From Halorubrum sp. Hd13 (GTDB lineage: Archaea > Halobacteriota > Halobacteria > Halobacteriales > Haloferacaceae), in NCBI RefSeq assembly GCF_002252755.1, contig NZ_NHOY01000104.1, positions 1 through 64,000 of the forward strand: DNA of 64,000 nucleotides. Direction: 5' to 3'. Below the pieces are notes generated by a model. That model did not search any database, was not told the origin of the DNA, and worked only from the letters and a program-made list of their open reading frames with translations. The first letter of the stretch is position 1. Every line of letters starts with the position of its first letter. Shown here one piece after another: positions 8,219 to 14,985 of this stretch. The translations under genes were made by a program, and so were the position numbers.

Positions 8219-9148
8219 CTACAGGTACGTGAACCAGTCGTCGTGGTCGTCGGTCCGCCGCTCGACGAGGTCGAAGAACGCCTGCTGCAGCTCCTCGGTG
8301 ACCGGGCCGCGGGTGCCCGCGCCGATCTCGGTGTCGTCGACGGAGCGGATCGGGGTGACCTCGGCGGCGGAGCCGGTGAAGAACAGCTCGTCGGCGGTGT
8401 ACAGCTGGCCGCGGGAGATGACGGCCTCGTCGTGGACCTCGTAGCCGCGTTCCTCCGCCAGTTCGATGACGGTGTCGCGGGTGATCCCCTCGAGGATGGA
8501 CTGCGCCGGCCCGGTGGTGTAGATCTCGCCGTCGTTCACCATGAACACGTTCTCGCCCGGGCCCTCGGCGACGTTCCCCTCCTTGTTCAGGACGATGGCC
8601 TCGACGTAGCCGTTCCGGCGGGCCTCCTCGCCCGCGAGCATGGAGTTGACGTAGAGGCCGGTGGTCTTCACGTTCGTCGGCACCTGCGAGGAGGCGTGCT
8701 TCCGCCACGAGGAGACCATCACGTCGACGCCCTCCTCGAGGGCCTCCTCGCCGAGGTACGCGCCCCACGGCCAGGCCGCGAGCACGAGGTCGGTCGGGCA
8801 GTCCTTCGGCGAGACGCCGAGGGAGTCGTAGCCGTAGTAGGCGATCGGGCGGATGTACGCGGAGTCGAGGTCCTGCCGGTCGAGGAGTTCGAGGGTCGCG
8901 TCGGTGATCTCCTCGCGGGAGTGTTCGATCTCCATGTCGTACATCTTCGCGGAGTCGAACAGCCGGTCGAGGTGCTCCTCCCACCGGAACACCGCCGGTC
9001 CGCGCTCGGTGTCGTAACAGCGGACGCCCTCGAACACGCCGCTCCCGTAGTGGAGCGCGTGGGTCAGAACGTGGGTCGTCGCGTCCTCCCAGTCGAGGAA
9101 CTCCCCGTTCTTCCAGATCGTGTCGACGTCCATCTCGTCGAATCCCAT
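8219..9148 (-). CDS. ilvE: Branched-chain amino acid aminotransferase
   Basis: A PLP-dependent fold type IV aminotransferase (309 aa) converting 2-oxo acids to Leu, Ile and Val with glutamate as donor. It starts MGFDEMDVDTIWKNGEFLDWEDATTHVLTHALHYGSGVFEGVR, the canonical IlvE opening. The PLP lysine is in EAIVLNKEGNVAEGPGENVF, followed by GITRDTVIELAEERG and TGSAAEVTPIRSVD, all strong IlvE signatures. A minus-strand TATA (TTTAAGA, complement of 9171-9178) lies about 26 nt before the ATG, indicating a leaderless mRNA. The divergent spacer upstream carries the first structured repeat copy. Confidence 0.95.
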   Translation of the reverse strand: MGFDEMDVDTIWKNGEFLDWEDATTHVLTHALHYGSGVFEGVRCYDTERGPAVFRWEEHLDRLFDSAKMYDMEIEHSREEITDATLELLDRQDLDSAYIRPIAYYGYDSLGVSPKDCPTDLVLAAWPWGAYLGEEALEEGVDVMVSSWRKHASSQVPTNVKTTGLYVNSMLAGEEARRNGYVEAIVLNKEGNVAEGPGENVFMVNDGEIYTTGPAQSILEGITRDTVIELAEERGYEVHDEAVISRGQLYTADELFFTGSAAEVTPIRSVDDTEIGAGTRGPVTEELQQAFFDLVERRTDDHDDWFTYL

Positions 9149-9264
9149 AATCTGTGGTTGCGGCCGTCGGTCTTAAATCTGCGACATGCGGAGGACGCGA
9201 CGACGACGGCCGAACTACCGCCGGAGTCCTCGCTGCTCGGTTATCCGCAGTCGCTGACGGATCG

Positions 9265-9327
9265 TCGGCGAATCACTCTAAACCCCCAGCCGGTCGGGTA
9301 TAAACGGTTGATACCGGGTCGGCGGTG
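9265..9327. repeat. Partial duplicate of the 5' module of repeat copy 1
   Basis: GAATCACTCTAAACCCCCAG at about 9270-9289, followed by CCGG, is repeated as GAATCACTCCAAAGCCCCAG at about 9327-9346, followed by CCGG, where the full element begins. Between them GGTAT and ATACC form a small stem around a TATAAA-like sequence (9299-9304). The partial unit lacks all later modules. The TATAAA sits roughly 25-30 nt before the full element and could be its promoter. Confidence 0.65.
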
Positions 9328-9330
9328 AAT

Positions 9331-9660
9331 CACTCCAAAGCCCCAGCCGGGAGGCGGGCGCACGCTCGCTGCGCTCCTCAGTCGCTCGTTTCACTCGCTC
9401 CCTGCGGTGCTTCCGTCGCCTGCGCCCGCCTCCCGGCTGCCCCTTTGCGTCCACCCGACCGCAACCGCACCGCACCTTACCTCACGCCTCCCCAGCCTCG
9501 GCGGACGGCCCGGCGCGGCTCCGCCCGCGCCGGACCGCCGCCTCCCTCGCACGCGCTCCTCGTGGCCGCCTTCGGCGACCACTCGAAGGCGCGCAGGGCG
9601 AGAGCAAAGCTCTCGCTTGCAGCCGGCGGCAGAGCCGCCGGCGACGCCGACGGCACCGCG
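9331..9660 (+). repeat. Structured intergenic element, copy 1
   Basis: First of three related elements (others at 23409-23730 and, inverted, 43120-43327). Modules in order: P1 CAAAG (9336-9340) with CTTTG (9443-9447); facing CCC/CCC internal loop; P2, a 19-bp perfect stem (9344-9362 with 9421-9439) around a simple-sequence loop; a conserved C-rich strand (9460-9500) with a 10-nt insertion relative to the other copies; P3, about 17 bp (9500-9518 with 9524-9541, one bulge and one mismatch); then TCCCTCGC; P4 GTGGCCGCC-TTC-GGCGACCAC (9562-9582). Two extra triloop hairpins follow: GCGAGAGC-AAA-GCTCTCGC (9598-9616) and GCCGGCGGC-AGA-GCCGCCGGC (9622-9642). It ends six bases before the convergent ribB stop codon. 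Whether it acts as RNA or DNA is unknown. Confidence 0.85.
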
Positions 9661-9665
9661 TTCGG

Positions 9666-10418
9666 TTATTTAAACGCCTCGACGAGGGCCGCGCCCTCGA
9701 CGTACGGGATCCCGCGGCGGCGGGCGTACGCCTCGGCGTCCGCGGGCGCCAGCGCGGTGCCGGTCTCGTCGTCGAGCATCTCGCAGACCACGGCGGCGGG
9801 CGCGGAACCGACCGCCTCGGCCATCGCGAGCCCGAGCTCCGTGTGGCCGGTCCGGCCGCCGAGCCCGTCGCGGTCGCCGCGGAGCACGTGGACGTGGCCG
9901 GGCGCGCGGAACTCCGCCGCGAAGTCCTCCGGGGCGTATCCCGCGGGGTCGGCGTCGACGGCGGCGGCCGCGCCCGCGAGTTCGACGATGGTCCGCGCGC
10001 GGTCCTCGTCCGTGATCCCGGTGAACGTCTCGCGGTGGTTCACCGGGAGCGAGAAGGAGGATCGGTCGTCGTAGTCGGGGTCGTCGTCGACCGCGGGGTG
10101 ATCGAGCGCGTCGGCGAGGAACGGGAGCCCGAACGCGTCCGCGACGGGGTCCGCCACCGCGACGCAGATCAGCCCGCCGGCGTCGTTGCGCATGTGCGCG
10201 ACGGCGGCCTCGTCGACGGCGCCGGCCGGGTAGACGATGTCCGTCTCGCCCTCCCGGTCGGCGAAGTCGTGGACGCAGACGGGGTCGCCGGCGCGGAAGG
10301 CGTCGAGCGCGCGCTCGACCGACTCGGCCGCGTCGGTCGGCTCCCCGTCGGCGGTCACTCCGGCCTCGGCTTCGGGGGCGACCTCCGCGTCGCCGTCGGC
10401 GTCGACGTCGGCGCGCAT
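9666..10418 (-). CDS. ribB: 3,4-dihydroxy-2-butanone 4-phosphate synthase
   Basis: Converts ribulose 5-phosphate to DHBP plus formate, one of the two riboflavin precursors. The protein is 250 aa, and the first 35 residues are an acidic extension typical of halophiles. Signature segments: VCVHDFADREGETDIVYPAG (metal-binding acidic loop), HMRNDAGGLICVAV, DDRSSFSLPVNHRETFTGITDEDRARTI, FRAPGHVHVLRGDRDGLGGRTGHTELGLAMAEAVG and AAVVCEMLDDETGTALAPADAEAYARRRGIPYVE. The start ATG overlaps the rbkR stop (ATGA at 10418), so it is translationally coupled to the regulator/kinase. The 3' end abuts structured repeat copy 1, convergent with it. Confidence 0.95.
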   Translation of the reverse strand: MRADVDADGDAEVAPEAEAGVTADGEPTDAAESVERALDAFRAGDPVCVHDFADREGETDIVYPAGAVDEAAVAHMRNDAGGLICVAVADPVADAFGLPFLADALDHPAVDDDPDYDDRSSFSLPVNHRETFTGITDEDRARTIVELAGAAAAVDADPAGYAPEDFAAEFRAPGHVHVLRGDRDGLGGRTGHTELGLAMAEAVGSAPAAVVCEMLDDETGTALAPADAEAYARRRGIPYVEGAALVEAFK

Positions 10419-11185
10419 CAGGCCACCTCCGTCTCGGGGGCGTCGGATTCGTCGTCGTCGCTCTCGCCGGGGTCGTCCGCCCGGCTCGTCGCGGCCACCC
10501 GGACCTCGATCTCGTCGCCGTCGTCGAGGTCGAGCGCGTCGCGGAGCCGCTCCGGGGCGATCAGCTCCAGTTGGTCGTCGTCGTGGTGGGTCCGGTCGGG
10601 GACGATCGCGTGGACCTCCTCGTAGCGCTCGTCGCCGGCGACGAGGGTGACGCCGTAACACGAGGCCGCGCCGTAGGTGCGGTCCTCGTCCTCCCACGCG
10701 TCGATGGGGACCGCGTCGATGCCGGCCATCTCGCCGCGGCGCCGGACGCTCTCCTCGGTCAGGTCGACGTTGAGCGTGCCCGGGAACGGCTCGTAGCCGA
10801 GGCGCTCGCGGAACTGCTCGGCGTAGCCGGGCAGGGTGATGTAGTGGCGCCCCTCGCCCATCCCGCCGGTGACGGCGCCGCGGAGGACGAGCTCGACGTC
10901 GGTCTCGAACAGCCGGCGGTAGTCGGCGTACTCGGCGCGGAGGGCCGCCTCGCCCGCGTCGGTGACGCGCACCCACTGGCCGTCGCCGACCACGTCGCGC
11001 TCGATGTACCCCGCGGACTCGAGGGTCTGCAGCCGCCGGGAGGCCGTCTGCGTCGAGGCGTCGAGGCGGTCGCCGAGCGCCGCGCACGACACCTTCGTCT
11101 CGGTCAGGCCGCCGACGAGCCCGACGTGTTTCAGGGCCGCGATCGCGGCCGGGTCGGGGTCCGTCGTCGCCGTCGCTTCTGCCAT
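10418..11185 (-). CDS. rbkR: HTH-containing CTP-dependent riboflavin kinase / transcriptional regulator RbkR
   Basis: A two-domain protein of 255 aa. Residues about 10-90 form a winged helix ([33 protein letters not shown]). The C-terminal part is the archaeal CTP-dependent riboflavin kinase (DUF120/RibK): [30 protein letters not shown], and the C-terminal [25 protein letters not shown]. RbkR proteins are established archaeal bifunctional regulators and kinases that control riboflavin genes. Its operon with ribB fits. The start is placed at the ATG at 11183-11185 (MAEATATTD); a longer start at 11212 is possible but would lie close to the predicted transcription start. A palindrome at 11227-11240 is a candidate operator. 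Confidence 0.9.
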   Translation of the reverse strand: MAEATATTDPDPAAIAALKHVGLVGGLTETKVSCAALGDRLDASTQTASRRLQTLESAGYIERDVVGDGQWVRVTDAGEAALRAEYADYRRLFETDVELVLRGAVTGGMGEGRHYITLPGYAEQFRERLGYEPFPGTLNVDLTEESVRRRGEMAGIDAVPIDAWEDEDRTYGAASCYGVTLVAGDERYEEVHAIVPDRTHHDDDQLELIAPERLRDALDLDDGDEIEVRVAATSRADDPGESDDDESDAPETEVA

Positions 11186-11226
11186 AGTCGGACCTCGGTC
11201 GCCCGCACGCAAAAGAGTAACGAATA

Positions 11227-11240
11227 TGGGATGCGTCCCA
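11227..11240 (-). promoter_or_regulatory. Candidate RbkR operator in rbkR-ribB promoter
   Basis: TGGGATGCGTCCCA is an inverted repeat (TGGGA/TCCCA around four bases). On the minus strand it lies just downstream of a TATA-like TTTAAC (complement of about 11246-11251) and about 40 nt before the rbkR ATG, the position expected for a repressor that blocks transcription start. No second copy exists in the window for comparison. Confidence 0.4.
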
Positions 11241-11442
11241 AAAACGTTAAACAGGTTTAGATTCGCTATCGGAAGCGAACGGGGAACTACTTCGACTATA
11301 TCTCGGGCAGGCGGCTACCTAGTTCCGTCGGTATCGGCGGTGCTCGTCGCGAGCTGTGACGGGCGCCGTCGCCTGCGAACCACCCGCGTGCGGGTCGTCG
11401 AAAGGTAAGGTACAAATACGAACGGCGATTGGTTCCGGATGC

Positions 11443-11514
11443 GGGCTCGTAGATCAGCGGCAGATCGCTTCCTTCGCAAGGAAGAGGCCCGGGGTTCAAA
11501 TCCCCGCGAGTCCA
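11443..11514 (+). tRNA. tRNA-Ala (anticodon CGC)
   Basis: Cloverleaf folds by eye: acceptor GGGCTCG (11443-11449) with CGAGTCC (one G-U) and discriminator A; D stem GATC/GATC; anticodon stem CTTCC/GGAAG around TTCGCAA, giving anticodon CGC for alanine codon GCG; T stem CGGGG/CCCCG around TTCAAAT. No intron, and CCA is not encoded. A TATA-like TACAAATA lies at about 11411-11418. Its 3' end is the source of the repeated fragments downstream, marking it as an integration target. Confidence 0.93.
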
Positions 11515-11574
11515 CTCGACTCACTTCGTTCGTCTCGTTCCCTCGCGTGCCCCCACTCGCTTCGCTCGTGGGGA

Positions 11575-11720
11575 CCCCGCGAGTCCATAATTCTGTGCCG
11601 CGAGCAACACCGCCAGCGGCGCAATTCTGCAGCGAGCGGGGATTTGAACCCTCCCAGTCACGCGCAGCGAACGAAGTGAGCGAGCACGTCTGGCTCTGGT
11701 TCAACATCTCCGCGAGTCCA
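11575..11720. repeat. tRNA-Ala 3'-end fragments (att-like scars)
   Basis: CCCCGCGAGTCCA, the last 13 nt of the tRNA (11502-11514), recurs exactly at 11575-11587. A third copy, with part of the T arm, is GGTTCAACATCTCCGCGAGT plus CCA at 11698-11720 (one insertion and one substitution against the tRNA). In the opposite orientation GCGGGGATTTGAACCC (11636-11651) is the exact reverse complement of the T arm. Integrative elements recombine at tRNA 3' ends and leave such copies, so several nested events are suggested. No integrase gene is present in the window. Confidence 0.75.
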
Positions 11721-11863
11721 TGTCTTTGTGTCATGAGCGACGCCGGTCTCGACTGGAGTTGTTCACGGAGGCGGTGACGCACTTCTGCGACGAGTCGGGA
11801 CTGAAGATCCGCCCGGCACGAGGCGCGTGGGCAGGGGTCAAACTCCCCGGTAGCGGCCCCTGA
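11720..11863 (+). CDS. Possible small protein in tRNA-linked island
   Basis: A 47-aa reading frame starting immediately after the third tRNA-like fragment (its ATG uses the final A of that repeat). It contains RLELFTEAVTHFCDESGLKI and ends AWAGVKLPGSGP. The middle could form an amphipathic helix, and composition is closer to a real protein than the shadow frames. It may be the 3' part of a gene truncated by integration. No family is recognised, and low confidence is warranted. Confidence 0.3.
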   Translation: MSLCHERRRSRLELFTEAVTHFCDESGLKIRPARGAWAGVKLPGSGP

Positions 11864-12142
11864 TGAGTGGTGACACTTCCTCGACCCTCTTTTGCGACAG
11901 TTCTCGCCGTGATCGATCTGTTTCGGCTCGTCGAGCGGCGTCGATTGCGACTGTAACTCAAGCAAGCCCTAACCGCGCACCACTGACTGGCGTGGTCAGG
12001 TCGACCTAGGGAGTCGGCCGACGTGCAGGGGTGTGACGAAGGCCACAGTAGCTAAGCCATCACATCGCTTTCGCGGGGCTCCCATGTAGAAGATTGTCGG
12101 CGGAGACTTGCTCAGCGACATTTTACACGGAAAACTCGACGG
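11864..12142. other. Non-coding or decayed stretch in accessory island
   Basis: No convincing gene on either strand. Codon use is irregular and short frames are broken by stops. A T-arm-like segment GGGGTCAAACTCCCC lies just before it (about 11834-11848), inside the small frame. From about 12000 the base composition becomes more AT-rich than the surrounding chromosome. Confidence 0.5.
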
Positions 12143-12204
12143 CATGATTCCCCAGAATGGGAGTGAGGCCGGCTGAACGAGGATATTTACAACTCGCCTC
12201 AAGC
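12143..12204. repeat. Imperfect direct repeat, left copy
   Basis: The core beginning CCCCAGAATGGGAGTGAGG (12150-12180) matches 13936-13966 at 27 of 31 positions. After a divergent stretch both copies continue to CTCAAGC (12198-12204 and 13985-13991). The pair brackets the two-gene glycine-repeat cassette. It may be a duplicated target or recombination site, or remnants of one duplicated gene. Confidence 0.65.
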
Positions 12205-12333
12205 GGCGGAGTCGCCATCGACAATTTGCGCCATAAGAACGGCGCGTTATTCGAGAAACAGCGCACAGAATCAGCAAGAATTGCTGACAGTCTCACACAG
12301 AAATTAAAAATTGAACACATTAAATACGTCTAA
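12157..12333 (+). CDS. Possible 58-aa protein or gene remnant
   Basis: Reads MGVRPAERGYLQLASSGGVA, then a charged stretch with RHKNGALFEKQRTESARIADSLTQ, ending IEHIKYV and stop. The second half looks like a coherent amphipathic helix. It starts inside the left direct repeat, where the right repeat shows a related but broken reading frame (PRTEVRTAKRTDLSTWL). It is therefore probably the tail of an older gene. No family is recognised. Confidence 0.3.
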   Translation: MGVRPAERGYLQLASSGGVAIDNLRHKNGALFEKQRTESARIADSLTQKLKIEHIKYV

Positions 12334-12399
12334 AAAATTTTAATATAACGCAGTGTCATCTTGGATGTGTCATGTTGACAAGCAACAAGGGTGGCAAGG

Positions 12400-13086
12400 A
12401 TGTCAGCCGCTGATGACTCGCGTATCGAACGGTTAGCGACGTACGGGCTCACGCCCGACGATATCGGTGATGAGGACCTCGTCGTCGAAGAGGGCGAACA
12501 GCGTAGTACGGCGGAGCTTCCGTCGATAACCGTGGAACCAGAATCGTTCGCAGAGGTGCGAAAGATGATCGGGGTCCGGCCGGAAGACTCTCTCCCAATT
12601 GAGAGCGACCACATTCCGGCGTTCACTCCGTCGACAGAGGAACTTATCGACGCGATGGAATCTGAGACCCAACCCCCTGGGAGTCCTGACGAATCGTTAA
12701 ATCATTGTATCGACTGTTTACTCTACAGGGCCGGTAACATTGGGCTCTCCGAGGATGAGGACGACGATGATGATGGCGGCGAGTCAGTACTTTCAGAAGA
12801 CTTCGAACGATATGTAGAGCGGGAATGGCGGCGATCGAGAGGGGAGCGTGCCATCCTGGAGAACTGGTCTGGTCGTATTGAAGATCTGATTCATGAAAGG
12901 GTTCTCGTCCCCGAACTCGATCTGTCTGGGTGGCGGGATATCACAATCAAGGATGGCGGGCAGCTCAATGTGGATGACAACACGAACGTACTGTTAGCTG
13001 ACGAAATCACGATCCACGGGAGCGGCGAGCTGACCTACGCTGGTAATGTAAAGATCGACTGCGACAGAACGATCGGGCGGCCCTGA
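12400..13086 (+). CDS. Hypothetical protein, first gene of glycine-repeat cassette
   Basis: A 228-aa acidic protein with no recognised family. Residues about 1-90 are charged and likely partly disordered. A DEDDDDDGG run (near 125) precedes a helical segment FERYVEREWRRSRGERAILENW. The last 60 residues (from LDLSGWRDITIKDGGQL to NVKIDCDRTIGRP) alternate hydrophobic and polar residues with Gly/Asn turns, like beta-helix rungs. The ATG at 12400 is preferred over the GTG at 12391. A TATA region (TTTTAATATAA, about 12338-12348) lies about 55 nt upstream. Stop to next ATG is 11 nt, so it is cotranscribed with the glycine-rich gene. GC content is lower than in the flanking core genes. Confidence 0.7.
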   Translation: MSAADDSRIERLATYGLTPDDIGDEDLVVEEGEQRSTAELPSITVEPESFAEVRKMIGVRPEDSLPIESDHIPAFTPSTEELIDAMESETQPPGSPDESLNHCIDCLLYRAGNIGLSEDEDDDDDGGESVLSEDFERYVEREWRRSRGERAILENWSGRIEDLIHERVLVPELDLSGWRDITIKDGGQLNVDDNTNVLLADEITIHGSGELTYAGNVKIDCDRTIGRP

Positions 13087-13097
13087 GGATAACACTC

Positions 13098-13793
13098 ATG
13101 CCAACGATTAGAGCCAAAGGTTCGAACGGAAGAGGCGGAAACGGCGGCCAAAATGGAACAGACGGGTCCGATGGAAGTGATGGTGACGACGTGACCTGTC
13201 GGCCGATCTGGGGCGGTCCAGACAAATGCCCCGAAGACGGCACGGACGGTGGTGACGGGTCGGGCGGAAGCGACGGCACAGACGGGTCAGACGGAACCCA
13301 AGCGGGGAAACTGTTCCACAAAGGCAACGTGGAGGGGATTGTGGAATTAAACGCCAATGGGTTCGACGGTGGTGACGGTGGCGACGGCGGTGACGGCGGC
13401 AATGGTGGTGACGGTGGCGACGGTGGGGACGGGAAGGACTGTGAAGCCGGGGCGGACGGCGGTAACGGAGGGAATGGTGGTCCAGGTGGCAATGGCGGGG
13501 ACGGTGGGAACGGCGGAGACGCTGGCGACATCATCGTCCCGAAAGATGCCGAGATCGAGGCACACACCATCAGCACATCGGCCAAAGGCGGCCGAGGCGG
13601 TGCGGGAGGCGAGGGTGGTGCTGGAGGGGCTGGCGGGGCCGGCGGCGACAGTGGGTCGACACAGGGGTTCGCCAACGCAGTGTGTGACAAAAATCCGTCC
13701 TCGGGATCAGTCGGCAGCGCCGGTGAGCCAGGGCAGAACGGAAAACCTGGGTCAGATGGACAACGTGGCAACGTCAATCTCCCACCTGGATAA
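13098..13793 (+). CDS. Glycine-rich repeat protein (GGDGG/GGNGG)
   Basis: A 231-aa protein dominated by Gly, Asp, Asn and Ser repeats. There are three repeat blocks, at about 10-65 (GSDGSDGDD, GTDGGDGSGG), 90-145 (GFDGGDGGDGGDGGNGGDGG) and 165-185 (GGRGGAGGEGGAGGAGG). They are separated by short structured segments with beta character, LFHKGNVEGIVELNANG and GDIIVPKDAEIEAHTISTSA. Four cysteines (VTCRP, DKCPED, KDCEAG, AVCDKN) could form two bridges or bind metal. No signal peptide or membrane segment is seen. Triplet GGX repeats resemble collagen-like or PGRS-like proteins; the spacing of beta segments suggests solenoid caps joined by flexible or polyglycine-helix regions. Function unknown. 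It is the most unusual protein in the window. Confidence 0.8.
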   Translation: MPTIRAKGSNGRGGNGGQNGTDGSDGSDGDDVTCRPIWGGPDKCPEDGTDGGDGSGGSDGTDGSDGTQAGKLFHKGNVEGIVELNANGFDGGDGGDGGDGGNGGDGGDGGDGKDCEAGADGGNGGNGGPGGNGGDGGNGGDAGDIIVPKDAEIEAHTISTSAKGGRGGAGGEGGAGGAGGAGGDSGSTQGFANAVCDKNPSSGSVGSAGEPGQNGKPGSDGQRGNVNLPPG

Positions 13794-14078
13794 CGGTCAA
13801 GGAGTGATTTCTGCTGTGGAGCACAACATAAATGTAATCCTGACAAGCCAAGAATCGAATGATCGCTCTTGTGTAGAACATTGTTGGTAGAGAGCCGCCC
13901 GGCGAACTTTCTGTGGGTAGATTCAACAACATAATCCCCAGAACGGAAGTGAGGACGGCTAAACGAACAGATCTCTCGACTTGGCTCAAGCAATTGGTTT
14001 GTATACCCTATTGATATGGTAGATCCTACAATACAGTTGAAAACGATAGAAACGAGATATGCTGATAATATGACTTAG
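13794..14078. other. AT-rich spacer with right copy of the direct repeat
   Basis: No gene is seen on either strand. The right copy of the direct repeat occupies 13930-13991 (core 13936-13966, starting CCCCAGAACGGAAGTGAGG). Sequence after 13990 is AT-rich and carries short frames only. Confidence 0.6.
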
Positions 14079-14434
14079 TCAGTCTTGCCGAGATAGGAAT
14101 GAGGCGTCAATCTGTGCCTTCCGGCTGTAATTCCCATAGTGAGTCTCGCCGGGATTCGTCCAATTGTTGATCTCTAGCGCCCTCACACGAATGCTCCGCG
14201 ACGACATGACAGTAACCTCCCGTCCCTCCGCTCGGTACCACACGAGCACATAGCCGCCGTCCTCGTGACCGAGCACGCGGTGCTGATCCTCTCAGAAGTT
14301 GAAAGTCGGCCGGATCCCGTTCGTCATCGAGCCTTCACGTCCCTTGGCCGACCAATCTCCTCGTCGGTCGCGTCGAACTTGAGTCCGTCAACCTCAGGAT
14401 AGTTGTTGCCTGCTCAGGTCTCGATAAGCTCTTA
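14079..14434 (-). pseudogene. Decayed two-gene unit of unknown family
   Basis: On the minus strand a reading frame VADYY-stop-ELIET-stop-AGNNYPEVDGLKFDATDEEI continues to RPRDVKAR and ends at 14324. Its stop overlaps (ATGA) the start of a second frame, MTNGIRPTFNF-stop-EDQHRVLGHEDGGYVLVW, that continues to FLSRQD at 14079. Amino-acid character continues smoothly across each stop, and the ATGA junction is typical of coupled genes. I therefore read this as a former operon disabled by three nonsense changes. The two-small-gene layout recalls toxin-antitoxin pairs, but no family is recognised. Confidence 0.5.
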
Positions 14435-14502
14435 GTAGTAGTCAGCTACTCAAGGATCAATGCTCAGTCACGGTGAAAAAACTGAAAAGTAGAATTAGTA
14501 AT

Positions 14503-14985
14503 TTAGAAGCTGAAGGACCCGCCAGACACGGCGGAAAGTCCGTCTGCTTCGATCGTCCGATCCACCAGAATCGAGTCACTCGGCTGGTGAATTACACGCA
14601 CACGAATGTTTTCGCTCCCAGAAGCTTCACTTACACTGAACGAGCCGGTCTCTATATCCCCAACAGTAAATGCATCAGTGAATTCATCAGATGCAGTTGC
14701 TTCATTACCCGACGTATCACTCACGATAACACGGAGGCTTTCGGAGTCGATCCGATCGCCACCGCTGTGCTCAAGTGTAACGTTGAATGTGCTTCCCGCG
14801 GTTGCATTTTTCACGTCCACGTCGATCTGCGCCGTCGGCTGACTGTCCCCGAGCGAGTCACCCAGACCGAGCACGAACGTCCCGATGACGGCGGCCAGGA
14901 TCACGGTGATTGCGACCATGAGGATGACTCCGATAACGGGACTCACCGCGCGGTCGTCCGAATTGAACAGGTTGCTTGGTTTCAT
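14503..14985 (-). CDS. Type IV pilin N-terminal domain protein (PilA-like)
   Basis: A 160-aa archaellin/pilin-type secreted protein. The N-terminus [20 protein letters not shown], then [23 protein letters not shown], is the haloarchaeal Pilin_N (DUF1628) signature, in which a prepilin peptidase (PibD) should cut before the hydrophobic helix that forms the pilus core. The remainder is a beta-rich Ser/Thr/Asp domain ([24 protein letters not shown]) with several N-glycosylation sequons (NAT, NVT). The start chosen is the ATG at 14983-14985; an upstream frame start adds only seven residues. It lies at the border of the accessory island, divergent from the HTH gene at 15147. Confidence 0.88.
   Translation of the reverse strand: MKPSNLFNSDDRAVSPVIGVILMVAITVILAAVIGTFVLGLGDSLGDSQPTAQIDVDVKNATAGSTFNVTLEHSGGDRIDSESLRVIVSDTSGNEATASDEFTDAFTVGDIETGSFSVSEASGSENIRVRVIHQPSDSILVDRTIEADGLSAVSGGSFSF

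Noticed and set aside
9361-9420. CGCTCGCTGCGCTCC-type sequence inside the P2 loop of the element
   Set aside because: Simple GCTCGC-type words are common in haloarchaeal intergenic DNA; taken alone they carry no signal.
11996-12320. Minus-strand frames in the island (93 and 65 aa)
   Set aside because: They overlap the direct repeat and the more protein-like + strand frame, have no recognisable motif and no promoter.
13350-13640. Regularly repeated GGTGGCGACGG-type units that could suggest a CRISPR array
   Set aside because: Units are short, irregular and in frame within the glycine-repeat protein; no constant repeat with unique spacers and no cas gene.
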